From Yponomeuta sedellus (taxonomy: Eukaryota > Arthropoda > Insecta > Lepidoptera > Yponomeutidae): a DNA stretch of 64,000 nt. Positions within the stretch are counted from its first letter, which is position 1, and the number at the start of each line of letters is the position of its first letter. The translations under genes were made by a program, and so were the position numbers. This document shows positions 20,930 to 31,749 of the stretch, one piece after another. The stretch is from NCBI GenBank assembly GCA_934045075.1, contig OW203745.1, forward strand, positions 11,118,373-11,182,372, read 5' to 3'. The notes under the pieces were generated by a model. The model was not told the origin of the DNA. It searched no databases and saw nothing but the letters and a program-made list of their open reading frames with translations.

Positions 20930-21100
20930 TTGGAATTGAAAAATGTTTATTTATCACACACAGATTAGAGAACACATAAGTACTATGAAAAATTAGAGAC
21001 AATATGTGATAAAAAGAATAGGGCTCAGCTAAGTGCTGTGAGTGCATGCATCATCATAGCGCTGATTTTCAGCCCGTCCTTGTTCTCACTGGAATTAAAT
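20930..21100 (-). mobile_element. LINE 3'-end fragment
   Basis: Minus-strand end AATAAACATTTTTCAATTCC preceded by the AGCGCTGATTTTCAGC word shared with 7815-7835. 5'-truncated. Confidence 0.5.
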
Positions 21101-21334
21101 GTAATAAAAGTTAGCGGATTTTAAAAAGAGAATAAATTCATCTCGGATTTAAAATACACAATTGACGCGTGTAACAATTATTAAAAGTCAATATTTTTTA
21201 AGTAGGCTATAAATGTCCAATTACAGGGCATATGCCTTATTTCACAGAGAGAGATTATGGCTTAATTACAACGTGTTAGTATTTTTTACTTATTATTGAC
21301 CGGAATACGGATTAAATTACTTGATTTCTGTCTT

Positions 21335-21508
21335 TAATATTTACATAATTTACATAATGGCACATACATTTCGTCTGGATGCCCTGTGTCGAGGGTTACA
21401 AAAACAACGAAAAAACAAACATGTGAACATCCAAGACCTGGAGTTTGTTTTTGTCCCCAGCCAGGGATCGAGCCCGAGACCTCTCGCATGGTAGGCAGGT
21501 CGTCTTTA
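21335..21508 (-). mobile_element. tRNA-derived SINE, family B, degenerate
   Basis: Body blocks CACATACATTTCGTCTGG, ACATGTGAACATCC and CCCCAGCCAGGGATCG present, with a damaged head ending TACCATGCGAGAGGTC on the minus strand. The first part of the head is missing. Confidence 0.7.
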
Positions 21509-21924
21509 GTCTAAGATGTTCATACAAAACTAAAACAAGAAATTTACAACCTTTTCTTTCTATGTTAGAGTAATTCGGAGGCTTAACATAACTTAATCCT
21601 ATCGCCATTATGTTACTTGGGCGGTAACATTAGTTTTTTATGCTAAGCGACATCATAATTCACCTACGGGTTTGAATAAAGGCTCCACGATATGAAATTA
21701 AGATTTATATTTTCGTAACAATTTATTTCGTGAGTGAACTATTCGAGGTAATTTCTACGCACCATTATTGAATAAATAAAAATGAATAAAATTTATTTCA
21801 ACGTAAATAATGGACATACTGTTTGCTGAATGTCAAAGTACAATGTAGCAAGTAATTTAAAGTGCTTGAAATTAAAGTTATTGTGCGATACCTGTACATA
21901 ATTGGCCTTTTTGCATCTACTTAA

Positions 21925-22312
21925 TGAGATGATTTATACAGCGTCCAGTGGTATCTTCACTCACAATAGATGGTTGAAGGGACCACTCCGACGCTGTAGT
22001 GCCTGGGACATGGTTTTATAGATGGTTTAGGCTTGCCCAGCACCTATACCATCCTGACAGCTTAGTCGGCCTAGCCCACAGGAAAGACTAGTCAATACGT
22101 GTGGAGCCAACCAAGCCGTGGGTTTCCTCACGATGTTTTCCTTCACCGTTAGCGTGTGGTATTGCGACTACAAATTCGCAAATGTACGTAACTTTGAAAT
22201 TAAACAAAGTCATTGGTACATGCCCGCACTCGGGATCGAACCTGGGGCTCTCGCTTGCCAGTCCATGGTTCTACCCACTGAGCTACCACCGCTTTTTGTC
22301 TGCACCGCCTGT
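21925..22312 (-). mobile_element. tRNA-derived SINE, family D, near full length
   Basis: Minus strand: tRNA-like head with GGTGGTAGCTCAGTGGG (A box) and GGTTCGATCCCGAG (B box), then a CAATGACTTTG block, ACGGTGAAGGAAAACATCGT, AACCCACGGCTTGGTTGG, the GGCTAGGCCGACTAAGCTGT block and a 3' end AGCGTC...TGTATAAATCATCT. About 390 bp. Other pieces are at 25083-25116, 25195-25425, 41437-41530 and 42940-43085. Confidence 0.75.
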
Positions 22313-22384
22313 ACATAATATTTCTGTAATATTAATTGTAGATTTTACATTTGATTTCAACTAAAATAAGCTAGTTAGTCCAGT

Positions 22385-22510
22385 TTATTCGAAGGTTATC
22401 TGGAAGAGATGACTTTTTGTGATAAGGCCGTCGTCTATACTCTTAGGTTAAGAAATATCTGAGTAATTTCCATTATCATGTACAATAAAGTGTTCTCTAT
22501 CTATCTATTT
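22385..22510 (+). mobile_element. LINE 3'-end fragment with TCTA tail
   Basis: GGAAGAGATGACTTTTTGTG, GATAAGGCCGTCGTC and GTACAATAAAGTGTTCTC followed by TATCTATCTAT. This is the 3' UTR style of lepidopteran LINEs, and the reference copy for 3097-3175 and 6715-6910. Confidence 0.6.
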
Positions 22511-22551
22511 TTTACATACATAGTAATATGACATAACTATCAAAGGCAGCA

Positions 22552-23057
22552 GCTCTCGTGGCCTCTCAACAACAGGCACGGTTAGGATTCTGCATCTAAG
22601 TGAAGCGGTCGTGGCCTAGTCGAACCGAGTGATTGAAGGCAATCACTTGAGTTGAGCAACAACAGCACGGTTAGGATTCTGCATCTAAGTGAAGCGGTAG
22701 TGGCCTAGTCGAACCGAGTGATTGAAGGCAATCACTTGAGTTGAGCAACAACAGCACGGTTAGGATTCTGCACCTAAGTGAAGCGGTCGTGGCCTAGTCG
22801 AACCGAGTGATTGGAATCAATCACTTGAGTTGAGCAACAACAGGCACGGTTAGGATTCTGCACCGAAGTGAAGCGCTCGTGGCCTAGTCGAACCGAGTGA
22901 TTGAAGGCAATCACTTGAGTTGAGCAACAACAGCACGGTTAGGATTCTGCACCTAAGTGAAGCGGTCGTGGCCAAGTCGAACCGAGTGATTGGAATCAAT
23001 CACTTGAGTTGAGCAACAACAGGCACGGTTAGGATTCTGCACCGAAGTGAAGCGCTC
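22552..23057 (+). repeat. Tandem array of the 5S-SINE promoter monomer (89/90 bp)
   Basis: Five monomers start GTGGCCTAG (one reads GTGGCCAAG) at 22611, 22700, 22789, 22879 and 22968. A truncated one lies before and the complete SINE starts its own at 23058. Spacings are 89, 89, 90, 89 and 90 bp. Each monomer spans the SINE 5' end, box A-like GAGTTGAGCAACAAC and GCACGGTTAGGATTCTGCA, but no box C. Two variants (GATTGAAGGC and GATTGGAATC) alternate, so 22700-22878 and 22879-23057 are a repeated dimer. Confidence 0.9.
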
Positions 23058-23408
23058 GTGGCCTAGTCGAACCGAGTGATTGGAATCAATACTTCAGTTA
23101 ACCAACAACAAGCATGGTCAGGTACTGGATGGGTGACCGTCCCGTGACTACCGCTAGTGGCATTTTACCGAGCGCTTCCGTGCTTCGCAGAGCACGTTAA
23201 GCCGTTGGTGCCGGCTGTCATGTTATGGCAGTCGTTAAGCCATGTCAGAGGCCTTATGGGCGGCTTCATAACTTCTGATAGAAGTGCCCGCCACTGTCAT
23301 ACAATCCTCCACCAACCCGGACTTGGGCCCCATGGTGGAGTATCGCCTAACTTTCCTGCGATGCGGGAAGAGACCCGAGTCTGTGGCAACCTACTAAGGA
23401 TTGATATC
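23058..23408 (+). mobile_element. 5S-derived SINE, complete, at the end of the tandem array
   Basis: Full-length unit with box A-like TTAACCAACAACAAGCATGG, box C-like GGATGGGTGACCGTCCC, body and GATATC end. It is the seventh, complete repeat of the array. Confidence 0.9.
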
Positions 23409-23509
23409 ACATCGTCTTCATCATCATATCACTTTTTACATACATAGTTATATTGCATTACATTCAAAGGATCATTCGGGAAGCAATTGAAATTAAAAAA
23501 CACAAGAAT

Positions 23510-23640
23510 TTCAAATCAAACCAAATCAAATTCATTTATTTGTGAAACATGCGTGTACATAAAAGTTCTTATAATTAATAAAGCTTCAGCATATTTTGCC
23601 GTAAAGGCGTACAAACATTAAATTAACATCTTAAAATAAC
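23510..23640 (-). repeat. Probable LINE 3'-tail remnant
   Basis: CAAATCAAATTCATTTATTT followed by GTGAAACATGCGTGTAC reads on the minus strand as a 3' UTR ending AAATAAATGAATTTGATTTG. Lepidopteran LINEs often end this way. Confidence 0.35.
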
Positions 23641-25004
23641 GAAAATTTACAGTATTTCGGTTTTTAAGAGTTATAATTGTATTAAAATAAAATAATAAAA
23701 TGTATGAAATGATCAGCATGACTGCTGAATTGAAATTCAACAGTGACGATAGTTTCAAGCTTTCGAGTATGTGGAACCAGTGCTAAATAAACACGCGCCT
23801 TATCACAGGATCTGTCTGCGGACGTCTTGAGAGTTATGTGTTGGCCCGCAGCGAAAAACTAAGGTCGAGTTGCCGGTAGACCTAATCACCTTCACCAGAT
23901 TAATTGAATGTACTTCAGTCCACCCGTGACCGCAGCAGCTTAACTGCAACGCTGCCGAAACGTTGGGATGTCGGAAAGGTTTTACCTAGTAAATAATCGC
24001 GATTAGACCCTTCTATTACATAACTAAAATATGTTCTTCTTACAACATATTTTAAACTTTTGCAAGTTGTACACATAGATAATACAAATATGTGTAAATA
24101 GCAATAAATTACTACGCGATTAAGCCCCGAAAATATTCTATGTTCTTCTTAGTATCGTGTTTGTAGTCAACGAAATCGGAAAGGAAGACTAGAATAATTT
24201 GTAACTTTAGACAACTTGTGACATAAAATATCTTGTTACGATATCCGATAATGAACCGTAATGCAGCTATTGAGATCTAGTGTGCTTAAAAAAGAATTAA
24301 TATGACATTATAAGTATACTTTTCCAATACTATTTCTTGACTTCTAATGCTCATACATCGTTTTTTGTTATCGGGTCATTTATAAGGTAAAACGTCAGGA
24401 ACTATTGTAATTAAGTTTTAACTAATGAATAATCGCAATTAGATTTTGTATTAAGTACATCTTTTACTGTTAATGTATCTTTATCTATACATAACGTAAC
24501 GTCGTCAATAACGTTACGGGTAACTGCAACAAAGGGGTTGAGCAATTGCTCAATTTAAGTACTGTTGACAGCACATTAGATTTTACGTTCGCAGAGTCTT
24601 CTTAATTTGATAACGGGTTACTTAGCAGAGTGTAAAGCTAAAACAGTTGTTAATTTTTGCCTTCTCAAGATTTTTTTTTATGTTTTTTTTTTCTGTTGTT
24701 ATGTCTTAATGCTTTATAATTTCCAACAAGAAAAATCTAGACACTTTTATCGTAGAAATTCGCCGGCAAAATTTTAAAAGGTAAAGTTTCTTAATACTCT
24801 CAAGAAAATCAATAAAATGAATATTAAATTCCAACTACGAGTAAACTGGGAAGAAGTTTTCTTCCATAAACGGAACAGCTTAAGCGACAGTTTTAAGGAA
24901 ATTTAGTTCAAATAATAAAATATTTTTTTATGTAGCCTGTACAAGTGCAACGGAAGGGCACAGGTCTTGTCTCAGAGAGAGAGAGAGAGAGAAAGTGTGG
25001 GCGT
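23641..25004. other. No recognised feature
   Basis: AT-rich. Contains a (GA)9 microsatellite at about 24975-24992. No coding or RNA signal. Confidence 0.35.
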
Positions 25005-25425
25005 AATTACCATGTGTGCCCACTGCGGATTGGCAGTTAATTTCAAGCACTAAGATATTTGAGCACCTCAGACACTCAGGATGGTTTCCTCACGATGTTA
25101 TTTACGGTGGTAGTATTGCGAATACCTACATATTCACGCAAACTAACGGTGAAGAGTACAAATTGAAAAAACGAGTAGGTACCAAGCACAAATTAATGGT
25201 GAAGGAACACATCGTGCGGTAACCCGCGGCTTGGTTGGCTCCGCATGTCTAGAGTAGTCATTCCTGTGGGCTAGGCCAACTAAGCTGTCAGGATGATATG
25301 ATACTAGGCAAGCCTACACCTTCTAAAAACTATATCCCAGGCACTATACAGCATCCAAGTGGTCCTTGCACCCATCTAGTGTGAGTTAAGGTGTCACTGG
25401 ACGCTGTATAAATCATCTTATTACG
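25005..25425. mobile_element. SINE family D pieces in inverted arrangement
   Basis: Minus-strand piece 25083-25116 (GGTTTCCTCACGATGTTATT) and plus-strand piece 25195-25425 (ATGGTGAAGGAACACATCGT, AACCCGCGGCTTGGTTGG, and the 3' end ...GTATAAATCATCTTA). The two share the same 28-bp block in opposite orientation about 80 bp apart. The 3' end abuts the next SINE at 25428. A 68-codon frame across it is not a gene. Confidence 0.65.
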
Positions 25426-25427
25426 TA

Positions 25428-25686
25428 GAAGCACTCGTGGCCTAGGCAAACCGAGTGATTGGAATCAATCACTTGAGTTAGGCAACAAAATGGCTCCTGA
25501 GTGCAGGATGGATTACCGTCCCGTGACTACCGCTAGTGGCATTTTTCCGAGCGCTTCCGTGCTTCGCAAGGCACGTTAAGCCGTTGGTGCCAGTTGCCAT
25601 GCAATGGCAGTCGTTAAGCTGTGTCCGAAGCCTTATGGACGGCTTGATCCTTCACCAACCCGGACTTGGCCCCAGTGTAGGAGTAT
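25428..25686 (+). mobile_element. 5S-derived SINE, 3' end lost
   Basis: Head with GAGTTAGGCAACAAAATGGC (box A damaged) and GGATGGATTACCGTCCC, then the body to CCCGGACTTGGCCCCAG, where it breaks. An internal deletion removes the CTGACAGTAAG block. Confidence 0.8.
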
Positions 25687-25713
25687 AACATTATTAATAT
25701 AAGTAATACCTTT

Positions 25714-25901
25714 ACGACTGCCATTACATGACAGCCAGCACCCACGACTTAACGAGCCTGGTGAAGCACGGAAGCGCTCGGAAAAATGCCACTTGCGGTA
25801 GTCACGGGGCAGTCACTCATCCTGCACCTGACAGCACCTGTTGTTGCTTAACTCAAGTGATTGATTCCAATCACTCGGTTCGGCTGGGCCACGAGAGCTT
25901 C
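25714..25901 (-). mobile_element. 5S-derived SINE, inverted partner
   Basis: Minus-strand copy from the 5' end (CTCGTGGCCCAGCCGAACCG on the minus strand) to GGCAGTCGT. It lacks the 3' half. It faces the copy at 25428-25686 tail to tail across 27 bp, giving a large imperfect inverted repeat. Confidence 0.8.
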
Positions 25902-25974
25902 ACACCGATGTTCTCACACATAACATAAACAGGTCCTAACTGAAAATCAGCGACGAGTAACTTGTTACGGTTAA

Positions 25975-26250
25975 CTACTTCACTTCACTTCGCTTCACTT
26001 CGCTTCACTTCGCTTCGCTTCGCTTCGCTTCACTTCGCTTCGCTTCGCTTCGCTTCGCTTCGCTTCGCTTCACTTCGTTTCACTTCTTTTCACTTCGTTT
26101 CACTTCGGTTCACTTCGGTTCACTTCGGTTCACTTCGGTTCACTTCGGTTCACTTCGGTTCACTTCGGTTCACTTCGGTTCAGTTCGGTTCACTTCGCTT
26201 CACTTCGGTTCACTTCGCTTCACTTTCACTTCGCTTCACTTCACTTCAGG
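25975..26250 (+). repeat. Pentamer/decamer minisatellite, (CTTCG/CTTCA)n
   Basis: About 275 bp of 5-base units of the form YTTCR. Blocks: CTTCACTTCG decamers, then a CTTCG run (26010-26070), then nine or so CACTTCGGTT decamers (26100-26190), then a mixed end. The 120-codon frame across it encodes only an LRFTS-type repeat and is not a gene. Confidence 0.9.
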
Positions 26251-27284
26251 GGACAAGTAATAGTGTTCCATGGAAGTTATCATTATTATTTTGCTTAATG
26301 GATCCGGTGGATAATATTATATAAACCCTTCGCTCGTCAGTTTTCTTCAAGAGATTTTTCCTAAGACCGCTCTTGTTTAAGCGGGGGCGCGGACACTGAT
26401 GGATGCGGCGCGAGTGAACAGCTGTGCTCTGAAATGTTACAACGTTAGAGAAATATTGATAATAGCTGCAGAAGCGACAGAAAAATAAGTATACTCTTCT
26501 GGTGACCATAGGTGTGACGACAGTATCAAATAATCAGCTTTAAAGATATTAGAGAAAAGTACATATGAAAAGTATTTAAAACATTGATTAGGTTTTATAA
26601 AAAAAATACCAATATTTTCTTAAACATTAAAATACTGCTTTCAGCCATTTTGATTGTTACACCAATAACACCGCGCCGCGTCACGCTTAGGTAAACATTT
26701 GTTTACTTTCTCTGGCTGCGCGCAGACACATTGACGTTTGATGTTTGTTTACCGAGGCGTAACATCAGATTCGACGCCACGACGCTGCGAGCTGTTTTCC
26801 CCCAGATTAAAAATTATTTTAGAAAAAATGATTTTAACCTTCGTTTAACTTCAGTTTATTACTAAAATATAGGTTTTTTTGCTAATAATGTGTTCACACC
26901 TTATGGAAGAGGATTTAAAAATCTTTCGTCATACCTATTACTTCCACGTCTATCGCAAGTGCTTCGGCAGACAGCAATGAACAAAGCCCTAATGTGTGAA
27001 CAGCAAGTGATGGTGCCCTACAGTTGTGCATTGCCAATAATAGCCCAACATACACCATTGTAAACCTTAAGGTGCTTAGACCTTAAGTCTTTAGAAAAAG
27101 TGAATTTTATAAAATCTTAATAGATCTTAATAGAGAAGCTAATTTTAGAACCTACTGACAGAAACCTAGGTGGAAGATTCTAGAACTTTAAAGCAGTGTT
27201 ACAAAAACAGCTGTTTTTAAATTACTAGGTTGATCCTAGGTTCTAGACGTTACTGTCAGAGTTGTTAAGATTTATTGTAAAACA
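26251..27284. other. Unassigned; GC-richer patch with imperfect inverted repeat
   Basis: At 26668-26780 TCACGCTTAGGTAAACA and TGTTTACCGAGGCGTAAC are imperfect inverses in a GC-richer patch and may be an old MITE. Frame 26246-26509 has no motif. Otherwise AT-rich. Confidence 0.35.
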
Positions 27285-27390
27285 AGTAGGCAGAGACTAG
27301 GGACTTGCCACTTACCACGATCCTTAGAGACGGTGGCAGTCTGTGGTTAGTCTCTGTCTACCGCTCTGGGATACAGGCGTCAGGTAAGGT
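27285..27390. repeat. LINE 3'-tail piece with inverted self-copy
   Basis: Minus-strand AGTAGGCAGAGACTAGGGAC and ACCACGATCCT (27285-27332) are followed by plus-strand GTTAGTCTCTGTCTACC and CTCTGGGATACAGGCGTCAGG. Both come from the 3' end found at 32770-33085, in opposite orientations. Confidence 0.6.
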
Positions 27391-27977
27391 TATAAATAAT
27401 AGCTTGTTTTACACAAGTCATGAGTAAAACAGTATTTTTCCATAGGTGGCGCTAGTTACCACTGCCTAGAGCGTAAAAGCGTATGAACGTTTCATCGCTA
27501 TCCATCAGGTCCGCCATAGAAGTATAGATACGTTTTAGATAGGTCCTATAATCCTATTCCACGATTCGTTACGGCTCCCCGCGGTGGCATGGCTTATCAG
27601 ACAAAACCCGACGCGCCGCCTATTCCCCGCGTGGGCGTAGAGTTATCATCCGTTTACGATATGCTATTCCGTGATCCATTGCAATAAAAGCTTTCATTGT
27701 GCTCGACAGAGATGTTGTGCAGGGGAGATGCGTTGCCACTTCAAATCTCGCGATGTTTTAGTACATTCATTGTCAAATGTTGACGTTTTAGCGTCACAAA
27801 ACGCGTGACTCATGCCATCGTTCTTTCCGGGCAAAATGTCAGAATTTGATAGTCAACATACTGGAAAGTCGTCACTTTTAAAATTGAAAACGAGCCACTT
27901 GCGTCGTCGTATAAACCAGAACTACAATTTATGGTTAGTGAGTGGTATTGCTAGTATAATTTCACAAGTGTACACAT
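27391..27977. other. No recognised feature
   Basis: 27545-27640 is locally GC-richer (CTCCCCGCGGTGGCATGGC, CGACGCGCCGCC). It could be unique host DNA, but there is no open frame or splice structure I can defend. Confidence 0.3.
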
Positions 27978-28340
27978 GAAGAGCTCGTGGCCTAGTTGAA
28001 CCAAGTGATTGGAATCAATCACTTGAGTTAAGCAACAACAGGCGCGGTAAGGTACAGGATGGGTGACCGTCCTGTGACTACCGCTAGTGGAATTTTTCCG
28101 AGCGCTTCGGTGCTTCGCAAGGCACGTTAAGCCGTTGGTGCCGGCTGTCATATTATAATGGCAGTCGTTAAGCCATATCAGAGGCCTTATGGGCAGCTTA
28201 ATAACTTCTGACAGTAAGACCCGCCACTGTCTTATAATCCTCCACCAACCCGGACTTGGCCCCCGTGATGGAGTATGGCCTAACCTTCCTGCGATGCAAA
28301 ACCTGCGCCCCAATAGTGAGGACATACCAGGGTTGATATC
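27978..28340 (+). mobile_element. 5S-rRNA-derived SINE, complete
   Basis: About 363 bp. Intact 5S-like head: GAGTTAAGCAACAACAGGCG, CGGTAAGGTAC and GGATGGGTGACCGTCC. Full body and GATATC end. The 133-codon frame on the other strand is SINE sequence. Confidence 0.9.
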
Positions 28341-28485
28341 GACATAACTCACATAACAATGCTAATTCAAAAAATAGCAACTATATAATATTATTGTGAC
28401 AATTTAATTTAGTTTATGTATCCGAAATGCCTATTCTGTGAAATAAGGCCCTGGGGAAGATTGAATCATTTGCAAAATGAGTCCA

Positions 28486-28645
28486 GGGGCTTTCGTAAAA
28501 CTACAATGCATGGTCTACTATGACAATATGATGTACATTGCATAGTTAGAGCAAAATACACACAACTGTACAACTAGACTCTGCAACGAAATGTACCTCG
28601 TATTATCATAATAAAAGTATTAACTATAATTTTATGAAACTTCAC
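28486..28645. mobile_element. MITE, about 160 bp
   Basis: Ends GGGGCTTTCGTAAAACTACA and AACTATAATTTTATGAAACT are imperfect inverses. Internal words TGATGTACATTGCA and AATGTACCTCG are shared with 35953-36101, which has the same ends. Confidence 0.55.
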
Positions 28646-28769
28646 CTACGTAACACATTGACGCGTCCCACGTTAAATTTTAGTTAAAATTACCGTGGTA
28701 TGCTGTCATAGTTTATCATAAAAATAGAATATTCTTTGAGTACCAGAGTCTTTCAGCTTGTGAATCTGA

Positions 28770-28905
28770 CTGTAAGATAAGATAAGAATATTCTTTATTG
28801 TATACCAGAGCACATGTTATAAAACATGTGAAGATACAAAGTACAATTGACGGCCTTATTGCTAGAAGCAATTTAATGCAAGCAATCCAATCGAAAGCAA
28901 TCCAG
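28770..28905 (-). repeat. LINE 3'-end remnant
   Basis: AAGATAAGATAAGAATATTC followed by TTTATTGTATACCAGAGCAC is the reverse of a LINE 3' end with AATAAAGAATATTC and TATCTTATCTTA tail, as at 13790-13905. Confidence 0.5.
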
Positions 28906-29171
28906 ACAACTTTACGACGGAAAGTTGCTGAAGGAAATAAGAGACGGGTAGTCGGTGCAAATATGAATATATGAATACACTACTTATAAAAACTTAAATG
29001 ACTGTTGATCGCCTTTGCGACGTACATTCAGTTGTCATAGTAAACTACGAATGGCAGTACTTTAAAACAGGCCCTAGACTAGGCAGAAAGTCGCAAGTGA
29101 GATAAAAATCTCTGAAAACTTATATCTGGAAAGTGACGAGCCACATCTGCAATTTACAAGACACGAGCAAA

Positions 29172-29366
29172 ATACCCGTGCTTTACAAGGCACGTTAAGA
29201 TGTTGGTATTGTCTGTCACGTAATGGCAATCGTTAAGCCATGTCAGAGGCCTTATGGGCGGCTTGATAACTTCTGACAGTAAGACCCGCCATTGTCATAC
29301 AATCCTCCTCCAACCCGGGCTTGGCCCCCGTATGGCCTAACCTTCTTACGATGTAGGAAGAGATCT
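29172..29366 (+). mobile_element. 5S-derived SINE, head missing
   Basis: Starts at CCCGTGCTTTACAAGGCACG and runs through GGCAATCGTTAAGCC and CTTCTGACAGTAAG to CGATGTAGGAAGAGA. It is truncated at both ends. Confidence 0.8.
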
Positions 29367-30214
29367 ACGTAATGAAATGATTAAGAGATATATTTGAATG
29401 CGACATATTTAGAGCCATTTGGACCTGCAAAGCTTGAGAAATTGTTTTTGGATGAATAAAATTCAAACCAATACTTATTAACGTCTCTATATGCACCAAT
29501 TACCTCTTTGCGACCTTTGGCAGCTACTAATAATGACACACAATCAATCGAAACTGATCCTTATGTATGTAGCTGTTAGGTCATAATTGAATAGCTACAA
29601 TGAAACAACCGCAGCTGACTTTTCATGGGAAAACAGAAAGTAATTGGTGCCGTATGAATGAACTGGAAAAAGGTTTTTTTGCTTTCCTCTTTTTTGTTAC
29701 TGCGGCAGTTTGCCGTTATTTGTTTCGCTTTTTTATTTCGATTCGATATTTAAATCTATGGTTTTTTAATGGCATCAGAAATGCAGCCTGACTTGTTCGA
29801 ATTGTACTTTTTTGTGCGTTGGCTGAGTGAAAAAGATTATGTTTCCTTTATTGTGCAGCCGCTTTGTTTTTATATTGAACATTTTATTTTATTGTGATTT
29901 CAAACTGTTGATATTGATTGTAACAACGACGACCAGCGCCTAGATCATGTAACTTTCAACGTATACATATACCTATATGTGTGTGTTTGCGGAAACGGAA
30001 TGTTTGCTTAGCAGTGTTTGAGTGGATACCTTAGACATTACAGATCACTTTAACGTCTACCGTATGTAAAGAGACGTGTCTTAAATCGAAATATGAAATG
30101 GAATTCGTACAATTGTGTGTCTCAATATCAACTGATTGTCTTAGTTGATATCGAAACATATCATTGAACGACAAAATTTTTGTAGGTATTTCGTTTAAGG
30201 CATTTAAGCAGATT
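29367..30214. other. No recognised feature
   Basis: AT-rich. 29932-29985 resembles 10522-10575 (CAGCGCCTAGATCATGTAAC). Frames of 60-80 codons lack motifs. Confidence 0.35.
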
Positions 30215-30305
30215 TCAGGTAGGGCTGAGGTGGGTTCAGTGGGTGAGGTTGGCCGAGAATAGAAATAAGTGGAGTACTTGGGAAGGGCTTTCGCGCAGTA
30301 GTGGA
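30215..30305 (+). repeat. Degenerate RTE-type LINE tail
   Basis: GGGAAGGGCTTTCGCGCAGT and AGTGGACGAAAATTGG resemble the GGGAGGG-CT--G-CCAGCAGTGGAC tail of RTE LINEs, with several changes. Confidence 0.4.
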
Positions 30306-30559
30306 CGAAAATTGGTCGATTGTTTTATACGGTAGTTTTTACACGTGTTTTATAACTTGTGATCGATCTCATGGCCATATACTGCATTTTTGCATGAAGA
30401 TTGTCGTTTCAGGCGTCCTCGTCCATTATTGGTTTGCTCTTATATGCATGGGTAACACTTGTTTTGTTACGTTCTATTTGTGGTGTCTCTTTTTTTCTGT
30501 TTTCTTGTATAGTTCTACTATCTCTATATTATGAAACACGGAACAGAGCTATTGCTAAT

Positions 30560-30980
30560 CTTAATTGAGTCACTGACCAGCCTGGGCACACTGAACATGG
30601 CCATCGACCAGTCCTAATTGGGTCACCAATAACGTAGGGCACACTGAACAGGGCAACCAACCAACCTTAATTGGGTCACCAACCAGTCAGGGAACACTGA
30701 ACAAGGCGATCGACCAATCCTAATTGGGTCACCTACCAATCAAGGAACACTGAATAGGACTATCGACCAATCCTAATTGAGTCGCCGAATAGGCAGGTAA
30801 CAATGAACAAGGCCATCGACCAATCCTAATTGAGTCACCGTCTCCCCTTGGCACACTGAACAGGGCCTTCGAATAATCCTAAATGGGTCGCCGACCAATC
30901 AGGGCACACTGAACAGGGCCATGGATCAATCGTAATTTGGTCCCCCGCGAATCAGGGCGCAGGTTAAAGGCTAAAATGTA
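30560..30980 (+). repeat. 53-bp satellite, eight units
   Basis: The word (C)TAATTGGGTC recurs at 30563, 30616, 30669, 30722, 30775, 30828, 30881 and 30934, always exactly 53 bp apart, although the units differ at many positions. The consensus also contains CCGACCAATCAGGG, CACACTGAACAGGGC and CATCGACCAATC. There is no open frame through it (53 is not a multiple of 3). Confidence 0.9.
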
Positions 30981-31083
30981 ATTATTACTATAAAATGGTA
31001 GATTCTACTTATAAGCTGATCCCTACCTTGGGCCGGTCATGTGGGGGATGAAATAACCTCAAACCAATTAACTACATATAAAT

Positions 31084-31330
31084 GACGGCCTCGGTGGAGC
31101 AGCGGTTTGGCACGCTGACTGTAAAACCGGAGGTCTCGGGTTCGATCCCCGGCCGGGTCAAACTCGGAAACGAACTTTTCTAGTTTGCCTCGGGTCTTGG
31201 ATGTTATCTTTGTATTTATTGTATTAAATCTATCGTTGAGTTAGCACCTATAACAAAACTCATTTAGTTTTACTTAGTATAGGGCTTTCGAGATCTGTGT
31301 AATATGTCAATGAATATATTTATTTATTTA
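31084..31330 (+). mobile_element. tRNA-derived SINE, family C
   Basis: Head with GGTGGAGCAGCGGTTTGGCA (A box) and GGGTTCGATCCCCGG (B box), both intact. The body has a CTCGGGTCTTGGATGTTATC block and a TTTATTTATTTA end. Only one copy is seen here. It sits inside or beside the 53-bp satellite region. Confidence 0.7.
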
Positions 31331-31432
31331 AATATTAACCGATTAAGCTTGCACTCTATCTCTCTTTAAGAAATGCTCTGCAATGGGACGGATGTAGGAG
31401 ATTACAAAATAATACCGATTATCTATATAAGT

Positions 31433-31500
31433 AAACAGGGCCATTGACCAATTCCTGTTGGGTCACCGACCAATTAGGCCAAAGGCCATTAGGTCACCAC
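31433..31500 (+). repeat. Isolated 53-bp satellite unit
   Basis: CAGGGCCATTGACCAATTCC, TGTTGGGTCACCGACCAATT is one diverged unit of the satellite at 30560-30980, separated from it by about 450 bp containing SINE C. Confidence 0.65.
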
Positions 31501-31654
31501 GGCCACCGATTAGTTCTGACTCGAAAACTCAATCGTTTGTAAACATTTTCATTCGCATTGGTCTGTACCCTCTTTATGAAGTTGTAATAAAACAACTCCA
31601 TTCTCAACGTCTGTTTATATCACATAGCCCATTCCGTTGTCAGTGTAAAATAAA

Positions 31655-31715
31655 AACTTTAAATTTGTTCCTTAGCACGGGTTAGTGCATTAAAAATAAA
31701 AAATAGTGTAATCAT
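31655..31715 (+). repeat. SINE A tail fragment
   Basis: CCTTAGCACGGGTTAGTGCA and TTAAAAATAAA are the tail of family A as seen at 34840-34870 and 36920-36945. No body precedes it. Confidence 0.5.
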
Positions 31716-31749
31716 GTGGGTACAGTGATATCGTTCCGATGTTAAACCT

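Noticed and set aside
22552..23057. CRISPR-like array
   Set aside because: Monomers are contiguous with no unique spacers, the period is 89-90 bp, and the repeat is the head of an adjacent SINE in an insect genome.
22552..23408. Genuine 5S rRNA gene cluster
   Set aside because: Similarity is limited to the promoter-bearing part, all units are shorter than 5S and lack box C, and the last one continues into the SINE body.
25962..26324. 120-codon frame with an LRFTSLRFAS repeat
   Set aside because: It is the translation of the CTTCG/CTTCA minisatellite.
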